A DNA stretch of 46,444 nt from an uncultured Curvibacter sp. (lineage in GTDB: Bacteria > Pseudomonadota > Gammaproteobacteria > Burkholderiales > Burkholderiaceae_C), in contig CAIKMN010000023.1 in assembly GCA_903828535.1 (NCBI GenBank), positions 1 through 46,444 of the forward strand, written 5' to 3'. The notes beneath the pieces were generated by a model. It saw only the letters and a list, made by a program, of their open reading frames with translations. It made no database searches and was not told where the DNA came from. Positions 1 to 7,965 of this stretch are shown piece by piece; the stretch's first letter is position 1; each line of letters begins with the position of its first letter. The translations under genes and the position numbers were made by a program.

Positions 1-854
1 GTAGGGCGGATGTAGCTGTTGACCATGAACACAATCAAGTCAGACAAATCCTTGGTCATTTGATAGCGCTTGATTAATCGATCGTTGGGACTGAGCTTGC
101 CACCAACCTCACAGAAATAGGTTTCTTCTTCCTTCTCACCATGGAATCGCCATTCGATGCGCTTACCTGCAAATTTCTTGCTGATTTTTGTTATTTCTTT
201 GTATTCGCCAACGTTGAACCAGTCACGTGGTCTGTCCTCAACACCAACTTTTGGAAACTCTGGAATATGCTTGATGTAGCTGTATCTAGCGGCATGTTGC
301 AAGACCTTGCGAACAAGACCCATGTAATTGCTGATCGTTGAAATACTAAGCTTGGGCTCTAGCTTGGACAGCATCTGCAGAAACTGATCCAAAATTTTGT
401 AGTTGATGCTTAGGATATCCATGTGACCAAAGAAGGGCAGGATGTGTTTATCCATTCTCAGCTCAATATTTTGATAAGTGATTTTTGCCAACTGCTTGCG
501 TTCAACTTTGGCTTTTTCAAACTCCATGAGCAAGTTGGTCACTTTTCTAAACGGTATGACCTCGGCAGCGTTGGTATCAATGGGCAAACCTTCAAAGACT
601 GTGACACCGTGCATGCGCAGGTTGATGTCGTCGTAAAAGCGTTTGGCTGCCTCTAGCGCATCACGCTTGTTTTCTGTCTTGGTTGTGCGTTTGTAGATGT
701 GGCTGTCGGCGTAGTAGCGAACCCACCAATAACTGGATGCTGGGATTTTGAAAATCACAAGCTTGCGAGGGTAGCCAGGAATTCGTGTGATGGTGTCCTG
801 TAGGGGAACAGATCTGTGGCGGTTTTGGGAATCGGGTTCAAATGCTCGGACCAT
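1..854 (-). CDS. Tyrosine-type site-specific integrase, N-terminal part (cut by window edge)
   Basis: Reading the minus strand from the ATG at 854 gives 284 uninterrupted codons to the window edge, so the 3' end is missing. The N-terminal third is basic and resembles an arm-binding region (WWVRYYADSHIYKRTTKTEN, then a helix rich in Lys and Arg). It is followed by a helical core-binding (SAM-like) segment of the phage integrase family (FEKAKVERKQLAKITYQNIE, then HILPFFGHMDI). The last visible residues, VFMVNSYIRP, resemble the start of the catalytic domain, just before the first catalytic Arg. The catalytic R-H-R-Y residues lie outside the window. An in-frame TGA two codons upstream fixes the start. 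The gene begins 19 bp beyond the end of a truncated gene, as expected at one end of an integrated element. The element itself would extend to the left and cannot be seen. Confidence 0.8.
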   Translation of the reverse strand, partial: MVRAFEPDSQNRHRSVPLQDTITRIPGYPRKLVIFKIPASSYWWVRYYADSHIYKRTTKTENKRDALEAAKRFYDDINLRMHGVTVFEGLPIDTNAAEVIPFRKVTNLLMEFEKAKVERKQLAKITYQNIELRMDKHILPFFGHMDILSINYKILDQFLQMLSKLEPKLSISTISNYMGLVRKVLQHAARYSYIKHIPEFPKVGVEDRPRDWFNVGEYKEITKISKKFAGKRIEWRFHGEKEEETYFCEVGGKLSPNDRLIKRYQMTKDLSDLIVFMVNSYIRP

Positions 855-873
855 GGCTCATGCTCGCAATGTT

Positions 874-1674
874 TTACATAGTGTGTTTTCTGAAAAGTAG
901 GGCAGAGAGGGTTTTACCAGTTTGGCTGTCCACCAAATAAAGGCCCTTGTTGTGGCAACCGACAAACAGTTCTTTGGTCCTTTGGCTGATGGCAAGTCCA
1001 GCGGGTTCATCGCAATGTGGCACCTTAAAAACAGCGGCTTCATGCAAATGACTTTGTTTGATTTTGGCCACTGCGTTTTTATCTTCTAAGGCCACATAAA
1101 CGTAACCATTCAAATCCGACACAGCCGCTTCGGGTATGCCGCTGAGGGCGACGGTGCCTTTAATTTGATCGGTTTTGGCGTCAATGACCGTGGCGTTGTT
1201 GGACTGACCATTGAAGACATAGACGTCTTCGGTGCTGGGCTCAAAAAAGATGAAGTCTGGCTTCTTACCTTCAGGCGTCGGAATTTTATTCAGGTTTAAC
1301 AGTGTGGACAGAGAAATCACCGTCACACTGTTGTCTCTGCCATTGCTGATAAAGCCTTTGTCCAATTGAGGAGCGAGTGCTATGCCATGAACGCCGGGGG
1401 TGTTCAAGATATCGCCCACCAAGGCCCCAGTTTCTGTGTCCATGACTTGAACATGGGTAGACCGGGAAATAAACAAATGGTGGTGGGGAGCGTCAACCGT
1501 TAGGTAATCCCAGCCGCCTTCACCGGCCAAAGGAAAGCGTTTGAGAACGGTGAACTCCGCTTTCAAGCTCGCTTTTTTCGCGCCATCATGGGTGTTCGCT
1601 TCTGTAGCATGAGTTGCCAAGGTGAATAAAAGGGTCGTAGCCAGCAGTGATAATTTATGGAAATGCTTTTTCAT
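874..1674 (-). CDS. YncE/YVTN-type beta-propeller protein, exported, probably 3'-truncated
   Basis: A 266-residue protein with a clear Sec signal peptide (MKKHFHKLSLLATTLLFTLA, cleavage after THA). It is followed by repeated beta-propeller blades of the YVTN/YncE type (for example HHHLFISRSTHVQVMDTETG, DVYVFNGQSNNATVIDAKTD, ELFVGCHNKGLYLVDSQTGK). The protein should sit in the periplasm, and its ligand is unknown. Family members are usually about 320-350 residues with seven blades. Here the reading frame breaks off after DSQTGKTLSALL with the unrelated tail FRKHTM, so the last one or two blades seem lost. The integrase start follows 19 bp later, which suggests that integration or a linked deletion removed the 3' end. 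The RBS GAGG lies 5 nt before the ATG. It probably shares a transcript with the upstream metallophosphoesterase (27 bp gap). Confidence 0.65.
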   Translation of the reverse strand: MKKHFHKLSLLATTLLFTLATHATEANTHDGAKKASLKAEFTVLKRFPLAGEGGWDYLTVDAPHHHLFISRSTHVQVMDTETGALVGDILNTPGVHGIALAPQLDKGFISNGRDNSVTVISLSTLLNLNKIPTPEGKKPDFIFFEPSTEDVYVFNGQSNNATVIDAKTDQIKGTVALSGIPEAAVSDLNGYVYVALEDKNAVAKIKQSHLHEAAVFKVPHCDEPAGLAISQRTKELFVGCHNKGLYLVDSQTGKTLSALLFRKHTM

Positions 1675-1701
1675 AGGAGCCTCGGTTAAAAGAGAAAGGA
1701 G

Positions 1702-2574
1702 TTAATGCACGCAATCGCTTTCGCCTGCGTCTTGAAGAGAGCCGTTGACAGACATAAATTTCCACCGGTAATGTTGATCGGAAAGATTGATTTTCAGAAC
1801 ACCATAATTTTCGCTGTCAAAAATAGCGGAAAGGTTTTTTTGATTTTGGATCGGACGCAAGTGGGCACCACCAGTTCCAATCACAAATTCGGTGAAACCG
1901 TGATTCAAGTCCAATTGGCCATCGGGCGACATTTTTTGAAAGCGCTCGTAATTGTGATCATGCCCGTTCAGCACAAATTGAACTTGGGCTTGGTGAAGAA
2001 CTTTCAAAACATCCAACATCTGCGGGTTATTGCCATGTTGTCCCGAGCTAAAGACGGGGTGATGCCAAAAGGCAAATTTGCATGTTGTGGGGTTCTTTTT
2101 TAAATCCTCCAAAAGCCAACGCATCTGCTCGGCGTGCTCTACTGCTTTTAGGTTGCTGTTCAACGAAATGACGTGCCAATTTTGAACATTAAAGCTGTAG
2201 TAGCCGGTTGAATTCTTCACTGCTGCATCTGCAAAATAACGGAAATAGTCCGCGCCAGCCGCTGTGTGGTATTCGTGGTTGCCAGGGCTTGGGTAAGTGC
2301 TCGCCTTGAAGGCTCCCCACGTTTTATCGTAGCAACTTAGGAACTCGGCTTCGGTGCCGTCTTTGTAAACGTTATCACCCAAGGTCAAAACAATGGCATG
2401 GGGTTCATGCAGCAACTGGTCTTTGATCAATTGCCCGGTCTGATAAGCAAAAGTCGTTTCGGGCTTGGCTTTGGTGCAATCGGCAATGTCGCCCGCTATC
2501 AAAAAGCTGGGGTAACCCGACGTTTGAGTTTCTGCCAACGCCAGCGTTTGACCCGCAAAGGCCAGGCTGATCAT
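1702..2574 (-). CDS. Metallophosphoesterase (calcineurin-like, purple acid phosphatase type), damaged 5' end
   Basis: The protein carries the full set of calcineurin-like phosphoesterase motifs in order: AGDIADC, LTLGDNVY, SPGNHEYH, FWHHPVFSSG and LNGHDHNYERF. These bind the dinuclear metal centre and hydrolyse phosphoesters. A hydrophobic start (MISLAFAGQTLALA) looks like the second half of a signal peptide, so the protein is likely periplasmic. The ATG at 2574 is chosen because everything upstream in this frame is antisense to a cydB fragment. An open frame does continue to 2850, but that sequence resembles no phosphatase. No Shine-Dalgarno motif precedes 2574, and the basic n-region of the signal peptide is missing. 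The gene therefore seems to have lost its promoter and first codons in the deletion that created the cydB junction. It may be silent. Confidence 0.72.
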   Translation of the reverse strand: MISLAFAGQTLALAETQTSGYPSFLIAGDIADCTKAKPETTFAYQTGQLIKDQLLHEPHAIVLTLGDNVYKDGTEAEFLSCYDKTWGAFKASTYPSPGNHEYHTAAGADYFRYFADAAVKNSTGYYSFNVQNWHVISLNSNLKAVEHAEQMRWLLEDLKKNPTTCKFAFWHHPVFSSGQHGNNPQMLDVLKVLHQAQVQFVLNGHDHNYERFQKMSPDGQLDLNHGFTEFVIGTGGAHLRPIQNQKNLSAIFDSENYGVLKINLSDQHYRWKFMSVNGSLQDAGESDCVH

Positions 2575-3064
2575 GAAAACCGAAGGCGCCTTGCAATTGA
2601 GGGCTGTCGAGTGGGCAAAAAACAGTTTGTGGCTGACCGCAGCCGGTGTGTTGGCCATTTCTGTGGCGACACAGCTGGTTAGCCCACGCATCTTCGACAA
2701 GTGGTTTAGTTTCCCGAATTTATTGATGCTGTTGCCCATTCCTGTCATGACTTTTGGCTTCTTTGTGGTCATTCGGCGCAGTTTGTCTAGGTTGCCAACA
2801 CGCTTTGCGCAAGGCAACCAATATGGGGCAGGCGTGCCATTCGCCAGCACCGTGGGTGTTTTCTTGCTCTCTTTTTATGGCTTGGCCTACAGTTTGTTCC
2901 CATGGCTGGTGATTGACAAACTCAACATCTGGCAAGCCGCCAGTGCGCCAGAAGCACTGAGGGTGATTTTTTATGGCGTGGCCATCGTATTGCCCGTGAT
3001 CATTGGCTATACCGTCTTCGCCTATCGCGTATTTTGGGGAAAATCAACGGAACTCTTTTATTAA
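2573..3064 (+). pseudogene. cydB: cydB/cioB 3' remnant (cytochrome bd oxidase subunit II)
   Basis: The 163 residues match the C-terminal half of CydB, the second membrane subunit of bd-type quinol oxidases (usually about 330-380 residues). Characteristic segments are LIMKTEGALQ, FASTVGVFLLSFYGLAYSLF, the IWQAASAPEAL loop, and a final helix ending in FAYRVFWGKSTELFY. Several transmembrane helices are evident. The ATG at 2573 is an internal Met of the original protein: homology-like sequence reaches only two codons upstream (Leu-Ile), and an in-frame TGA lies close by at about 2549-2551. No cydA or cydB 5' part is present. The fragment overlaps the start of the oppositely oriented metallophosphoesterase, so it marks one side of a deletion. 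An expressed membrane fragment is unlikely because no RBS or promoter is apparent. Confidence 0.75.
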
Positions 3065-3134
3065 TTTGATTTTGAGTGCCTTGAATTGAGTGGCCGAGTG
3101 GGTCTAAAACTCACAAACAACCAGACACTAAGCG

Positions 3135-5273
3135 CTACTTCAAGCCACGGTATTCCAGCAAGGCATCGCCGTTCGGTGGGGCGCCATAAAAAGCCTCAAA
3201 CAAGTCATTGGGTTCTTGGCTTCTTCCCTGTGACAAGATTTTTGCGCGCAGCACGTCGCCGTTGGCGCGAGTCAAGCCGCCGTGCTTCATAAGCCACTCA
3301 CCCGTATCGCGAGCCAGCACCTCGCTCCACAAGTAGGCGTAGTAACTGGCAGCGTAGCCACCGCTGAAGATGTGCAAAAAATAAGTTGAACGGTAGCGAG
3401 CCGTGACGGGGGCATAGTCAAACCCCGCCTCTTGCAAAACTTTGTTTTCAAACGCCATGACTTGGTCTGGCTGGGGCAGGTTAGAGGCGGGCAACTGGTG
3501 CCAAGCTTGATCCAAAATTGCAGAAGCAATGTAGGAAGTTGTCGCGAAACCTTGGTCAAATTTTTGTGCCTTGATGACCTTGTTTAACAGGTCTGTCGAC
3601 AGGGGTTCGCCGGTTTGGTAATGGTGCGCAAAGTGTTTCACGACCTCAGGGTCACGCGCCCACATTTCGTTGTATTGAGACGGATACTCGCCAAAATCTC
3701 TGGGCACCCGTGTCCCTGAAAGTGAGGCATAACGGACATTGGATAAAAGTCCGTGCAAGGCATGGCCAAACTCATGGAACAAAGTGGTGACTTCGTCAAA
3801 AGTCAACAAGACGGGGACCCCTTCACCCGGGAAGGGCACATTTAAATTGTTCAGCACAACAGGATGTGTTTTGAATAAGGTCGACTGATTGACGATCGAA
3901 TTCATCCAAGCACCCCCTTGCTTGTTCTCCCTGGCAAAGGGGTCAAACAAAAACAAGCCCAACCCGCTCCCGTCGGTGTCAAACACTTCGAATACCCGCA
4001 CGTCAGCCCGGTATCCCTTCAAATCATTTCTTTCTTTGAACGTCAAGCCGAACAACTGTTGGGCCGCGTAAAAAGCGCCATTGACCAAGACCCGATTCAA
4101 TTCAAAGTACGGTTTGATTTGGTTGGGGTCGACTGAATACTTCTGAAACAGAATTTGATCCGCATAAAAATCCCAATCCCAAGGCTGTAATTCAAAGAGG
4201 TCTCCTTGCCCATTGGAAGCTTGTTGGTTGATTAAAGCTTGGATATCCGATCCCTCTTTTCGCGCGGCGGCCAATGCCAGCGGCGCAATTTGGCTCAACA
4301 TGTCGTTGACTGCCTTGGGTGTTTTGGCCCCGGTATCCTCCAGCACTTCATGGGCTGGCGTTGCAAAGCCCAGCAATTGAGAGCGCTGATTTCGTAAACG
4401 CATGATTTCAACCACGACTTCACGGTTGTCAAACGGGCCTGACCAAGCTCGGTCAATGGAAGCTCTATATAGCTTTTCTCGCAAATCCCGATTTTGTAAT
4501 TTGGCCAATAAGCGTTGCGTGCTGGTGTTTTGCAGGGCGAGCAAATATTGCCCTGACAAACCACGGGCACTTGCAGTCGATGCGGCGGCGCTGATTTCGG
4601 CCTCTGATAAACCGGCTAATTGGTTTTTATCCATCACCAAAACGGCGCCGGCTTGGGTCGATTTGAGAACGTTTTGTCGGAACTGAGTTGATAACTTGGA
4701 AAGTTTCTCGTTGATGGCTTTGAGTTGATTTTTGTCAGGTTCACTCAGGGACGCCCCCGCCTGGACAAATTCGTTGTAAGTGCGAACAAGCAATTGAGTG
4801 GACTCTGGATCAAGCCCCAATCCCTCTCTATTTAGGTAGAGGTTTTTGATTCGTGCAAACAGCGCTGGGTTGAGTTGAATGGCGTCATGCTGGGCTGACA
4901 GAAGGGGGGAAATTTCTTCTTCAATCTTTTGCCGGGTCGCATTCCCGTCAGACCTGACCAAAATAAAAAACACTTTGCTGACACGTTGCAGCAGCGCACC
5001 CGAACGCTCCAAGGCCACCACGGTGTTTTCAAAAGTGGGGGCACTGTTTTGATGAACGATTTGGGCCACTTCTTTGAGTTGTTCAGCCATACCGGCCTTG
5101 AAGGCAGGCAAAAAATCGTCGTCATTGAATTGCGCAAATTCCGGCAATTCATAGGGAAGGGGGCTGGTTTTTTCAAAAGGATTCATGGCGTTGGCCAATA
5201 GAGGAGCACAGATCATGAGGCCTGTCCCTAAAAGCCCGAGTAAGAAATGAGCGATGCGTTTTGGATTTTTCAT
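3135..5273 (-). CDS. dcp: Peptidyl-dipeptidase Dcp-like M3 metallopeptidase with signal peptide
   Basis: A 712-residue M3-family zinc peptidase. The HEFGH zinc site is at about residues 496-500 in LFHEFGHALHGLLS. Family-typical segments follow (SLSGTRVPRDFGEYPSQ, then RSTYFLHIFSGGYAASYYAY), and the end matches E. coli Dcp (YRGLK). Dcp removes C-terminal dipeptides from peptides. E. coli Dcp is about 680 residues and starts at the equivalent of MNPF. Here about 30 extra residues (MKNPKRIAHFLLGLLGTGLM... ending ANA) form a Sec signal peptide, so this copy is probably periplasmic. It lies 15 bp downstream of ovoA on the same strand and may be cotranscribed with it. Oligopeptidase A (PrlC) is the alternative family member, but the ending and the MNPF region favour Dcp. 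Confidence 0.88.
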   Translation of the reverse strand: MKNPKRIAHFLLGLLGTGLMICAPLLANAMNPFEKTSPLPYELPEFAQFNDDDFLPAFKAGMAEQLKEVAQIVHQNSAPTFENTVVALERSGALLQRVSKVFFILVRSDGNATRQKIEEEISPLLSAQHDAIQLNPALFARIKNLYLNREGLGLDPESTQLLVRTYNEFVQAGASLSEPDKNQLKAINEKLSKLSTQFRQNVLKSTQAGAVLVMDKNQLAGLSEAEISAAASTASARGLSGQYLLALQNTSTQRLLAKLQNRDLREKLYRASIDRAWSGPFDNREVVVEIMRLRNQRSQLLGFATPAHEVLEDTGAKTPKAVNDMLSQIAPLALAAARKEGSDIQALINQQASNGQGDLFELQPWDWDFYADQILFQKYSVDPNQIKPYFELNRVLVNGAFYAAQQLFGLTFKERNDLKGYRADVRVFEVFDTDGSGLGLFLFDPFARENKQGGAWMNSIVNQSTLFKTHPVVLNNLNVPFPGEGVPVLLTFDEVTTLFHEFGHALHGLLSNVRYASLSGTRVPRDFGEYPSQYNEMWARDPEVVKHFAHHYQTGEPLSTDLLNKVIKAQKFDQGFATTSYIASAILDQAWHQLPASNLPQPDQVMAFENKVLQEAGFDYAPVTARYRSTYFLHIFSGGYAASYYAYLWSEVLARDTGEWLMKHGGLTRANGDVLRAKILSQGRSQEPNDLFEAFYGAPPNGDALLEYRGLK

Positions 5274-5288
5274 AAGGCAATAAAGGAC

Positions 5289-7451
5289 TCACCGTACCCG
5301 TTTCCAAAGGCTGACTTCCGCCAGCGTGTGTTGGTGTTTACGGCGCGTTTCGCGAATGACAAAAGGAACATCCTGCGGTTCTTCCAACAGCTCAAAGTGC
5401 ACGCCCAACAGGGCTTTTAGGGCGTCCAAAGTAGTCCAGCTCTCGCCGTCTTTTTTAAAGCCGCCCAGCCAGTTTTGGCGTTGGGTGTGTTCTTCTAGCC
5501 ACGTGTAGGGGGAGCTGATCATCAAGACGCCACCGACCTTTAAACGTTCATGGATGTGCGTTAGGAAACCTTTTGGATCGTGCAAACGATCGATCAAATT
5601 AGCGGCCAAAATCAGGTCGTAGTCTGTCAGAACGTCTCTCAAGTTGCAGGCATCCCCTTGCAAAAATTCAACCTTCCCTGCGTCTGAGGCCAAGCCGATT
5701 TCGGCCAAAGTGCGTGTGCAATAACTGACCAACTCGCCTTCTTCGACGCGGGTATAACGCAGCTCTCCGGTCTGCGCCAACTGAACCCCTGCGTTAATAA
5801 AGCGGGCTGAAAAATCAACGCCCGTCACATGATCAAAATGTCGAGCCAGCTCAAAAGTGGAGCGACCCGTGGCACAGCCAAGATCCATAGCGCGGGCTTT
5901 TGGCCTGTCTTTCATGACTTGCACGGCGATGTCTACCAGGGCCCTAGGAAAGTTGGGTACGCCAAAACAATTTTCACCGTAGTGAAATTCCGCATATTCG
6001 GACAGCTGTTTGTCCGACTCGTAATAGACGTTTGGGTTTTTCACAGGTGTTTGACTCAAGATATAGCGAAGACCAGCGTGTTGAAAGAAATGTCGCCGAA
6101 ACGCGTAACGGGCACTGCGACGGCTTTCGTTGCCACAGGAGATCCAAGAGCCTCCTTTAATGACATTGTGTTTACCATCAAAAGTCGGGGTGGTGAAGTC
6201 GTCATAAATGGGATGAACCTTGAAGCCTTCATAGGGATAGATCGGCGTTTCAGTCCATTGCCACACATTTCCGACGACATCAAAAAAATCACCTTGCGCA
6301 TGGCGGTCGATGGCGCAAGAGGAGCCGCCGTGGTCCAGATGCAATTGGGCTCTGGCAGGCTCATTCTGGGACACTTCTTGGATGCCTGCGACGTCGTATA
6401 AACGGGTCCATTCGTCTTCGGTGGGCAGCCGGTATTGGCGGCCGGTCTGAACACTTTTCCAACGACAAAAAGCCTTGGCTTCCAGCGCGTTGGTTTCAAC
6501 TGGCCAGCGCCAAGGCATGGCAGTTTCCTCTGTCATGAGCCTTAATTTCCATTGACCTTGCTGATGCGTCCAAAAAATCGGCGCGCTGGGTTTCGCATAT
6601 TGCAGCCAGGCCAAACCTTCGGCATCCCAATATTCGGTATTTTGATAGCCACCGGCCTGAACAAATTCCAAATACTCGGCATTGCTGACCAGAAAGCGTG
6701 AGGCTTCAAAAGCTTCAACGGGGGTCTCACGAACGCCGTATTCGTTGTCCCAGCCATAAATGGGGTCGGTGTCTGATTTGCCCAAACGCACAAGGCCAGC
6801 GGGCACGGACACCAAACGATTGGAAGGAACACGGGCTAAATCTTGGTCGAGCGCCAAGCTCTCTTGGTTTGGTGCCCAAGCCGCTGCCTTTTGTACACGG
6901 GCTAAATCGTGTTGCCGAATCAATACAGAGGAGGTTTCCAAATGAATTAATTCGTGCTCTATGCCCATGATGAGGGCCCACCACGAGTGGGTCCAACCGA
7001 CGGGCATTGGCAGGGGGGCTGTTTTAATGACCCGATCCACCGCATCGCGGACCTGATTCCTGTAGGCGAGAACCTCTTGCGAAGTAGGCCAATCGTAGTG
7101 GTCGTCGTTTAAATCGTCCCAACTCATCTCGTCAACGCCAACGGCAAACATGGACTCGAAACGCGGATTGATGCGCTCTTTGATGAGCCCGGCCAGGATC
7201 AGTTTGTTGACAAAAAAAGTGGCGGTGTGGCCATAATAAAAAATCAAAGGGTGGCGAAGAGAAATCGGTTTTATTCGAAAACTGTCCTCGTCGACCAGCG
7301 TCTCAAACAACGACTCGTAAAGACTGAAGGTCGAATGGAAATAGGCCGACAAGCGCAGTCTGAATTGATCAGCATCGCCTTGGGAGAGATCAGGCGTTCG
7401 CAAGACGCGTGGCGCACGGTTTGCGAAATAACTTTTCAAGTCTTGATTCAT
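5289..7451 (-). CDS. ovoA: 5-histidylcysteine sulfoxide synthase / 4-mercaptohistidine N-methyltransferase (OvoA)
   Basis: A 720-residue three-domain enzyme of ovothiol biosynthesis. Residues about 1-200 are a DinB-like iron-binding domain with the H-x3-H-x-E motif at 166-172 (HELIHLETSS), preceded by the OvoA-typical LRHPLIFYYGHTATFF and VGVDEMSWDDLN. Residues about 210-465 are a formylglycine-generating-enzyme (FGE-sulfatase) domain (GWDNEYGVRETPVEAF, GNVWQWTETPIYPYEGF, GGSWISCGNESRRSARYAF). The remainder is a class I SAM methyltransferase (AMDLGCATGRSTFELAR). The first two domains join cysteine and histidine oxidatively with non-heme iron, and the third methylates the imidazole. Ovothiol is an antioxidant thiol-histidine. 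The PLP lyase OvoB needed between the two steps is not in the window. EgtB is excluded by the fused methyltransferase and the OvoA-specific motifs. The product fits the oxidative-stress theme of the next region. Confidence 0.92.
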   Translation of the reverse strand: MNQDLKSYFANRAPRVLRTPDLSQGDADQFRLRLSAYFHSTFSLYESLFETLVDEDSFRIKPISLRHPLIFYYGHTATFFVNKLILAGLIKERINPRFESMFAVGVDEMSWDDLNDDHYDWPTSQEVLAYRNQVRDAVDRVIKTAPLPMPVGWTHSWWALIMGIEHELIHLETSSVLIRQHDLARVQKAAAWAPNQESLALDQDLARVPSNRLVSVPAGLVRLGKSDTDPIYGWDNEYGVRETPVEAFEASRFLVSNAEYLEFVQAGGYQNTEYWDAEGLAWLQYAKPSAPIFWTHQQGQWKLRLMTEETAMPWRWPVETNALEAKAFCRWKSVQTGRQYRLPTEDEWTRLYDVAGIQEVSQNEPARAQLHLDHGGSSCAIDRHAQGDFFDVVGNVWQWTETPIYPYEGFKVHPIYDDFTTPTFDGKHNVIKGGSWISCGNESRRSARYAFRRHFFQHAGLRYILSQTPVKNPNVYYESDKQLSEYAEFHYGENCFGVPNFPRALVDIAVQVMKDRPKARAMDLGCATGRSTFELARHFDHVTGVDFSARFINAGVQLAQTGELRYTRVEEGELVSYCTRTLAEIGLASDAGKVEFLQGDACNLRDVLTDYDLILAANLIDRLHDPKGFLTHIHERLKVGGVLMISSPYTWLEEHTQRQNWLGGFKKDGESWTTLDALKALLGVHFELLEEPQDVPFVIRETRRKHQHTLAEVSLWKRVR

Positions 7452-7532
7452 TGGATTGAGGAGTTTTTGAATCCTAGCATGGCCCTGTGAGCAGCCTGTT
7501 TCTTTTGAGCGACATGATCGACATCATCGACC

Positions 7533-7562
7533 AAAAAAAAGCACACCCGGGGGAGGGTGTGC
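7533..7562 (-). terminator. Rho-independent terminator on the minus strand, upstream of ovoA
   Basis: The arms GCACACCC (7541-7548) and GGGTGTGC (7555-7562) form a perfect 8-bp stem with a 6-nt G-rich loop. On the minus strand they are followed directly by eight U (7540-7533). There is no U-run in the plus direction. It lies about 80 nt before the ovoA start, and no minus-strand gene ends just to its right. It could be a leader attenuator of ovoA or the end of a short minus-strand RNA. Confidence 0.7.
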
Positions 7563-7636
7563 TCAACATCATTGACTGCACATGTTCAATGCAGCGACTA
7601 AATTGTGCTGTTCAATTTGGCATTTTGATATAGTCC

Positions 7637-7649
7637 AAACAGACTGTTT
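7637..7649. promoter_or_regulatory. 13-nt perfect palindrome before the TIGR03643 gene (candidate operator)
   Basis: AAACAG-A-CTGTTT is a perfect inverted repeat whose last base lies 6 nt before the ATG at 7656. The half-site CTGTTT(CA) recurs in front of the CHRD-photolyase operon at 16140-16147. Position and symmetry suggest a repressor or regulator site. The role is inferred. Confidence 0.4.
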
Positions 7650-7655
7650 CAGACC

Positions 7656-7943
7656 ATGTCTTCAAAAAACCCCCGCCCCCTCTCAAGCCTTTCTGCTGGC
7701 GACATTTCGGCCGTTATTCAGATGGCTTGGGAAGACAGAACCACTTTTGAGACCATCCAAGAACGAGTGGGCCTTTCTGAGTCAGACGTCATTCGTTTGA
7801 TGCGCGCTGAGCTCAGCCGCGGCTCTTTTCGTTTATGGCGCGCCCGAATGAAAGGGCGTGTGACCAAGCACCGAGCATTGCGAAGTCCTGACATGAAATT
7901 TGAAGACCGTTGGGTGGCGGACCACCGACGAGCCAATGTCTGA
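7656..7943 (+). CDS. TIGR03643 / DUF2805 family protein
   Basis: A 95-residue basic protein of the TIGR03643 family. The core is a helix-turn-helix-like stretch (FETIQERVGLSESDVIRLMR) followed by SFRLWRARMKGRVTKHR. No biochemical function is known. Members are commonly found beside cryptochrome and photolyase genes, and that is also the setting here, with three photolyase homologues within 8 kb. The small size, positive charge and HTH-like helices would allow nucleic acid binding, but this is inference. The stop overlaps one possible start of the next gene (ATG at 7936), and the preferred start at 7966 lies 22 bp downstream, so the two genes are probably cotranscribed. A 13-nt palindrome precedes the start. 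Confidence 0.82.
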   Translation: MSSKNPRPLSSLSAGDISAVIQMAWEDRTTFETIQERVGLSESDVIRLMRAELSRGSFRLWRARMKGRVTKHRALRSPDMKFEDRWVADHRRANV

Positions 7944-7965
7944 CGCCTCAAAACGGGAGCCCCTT

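Noticed and set aside
2575-2850. In-frame N-terminal extension of the metallophosphoesterase
   Set aside because: It is wholly antisense to the cydB fragment and has no phosphatase-like or signal-peptide sequence.
7582-7800. Plus-strand frame starting upstream of TIGR03643
   Set aside because: It is out of frame with the recognised TIGR03643 protein and has no RBS or conserved sequence.
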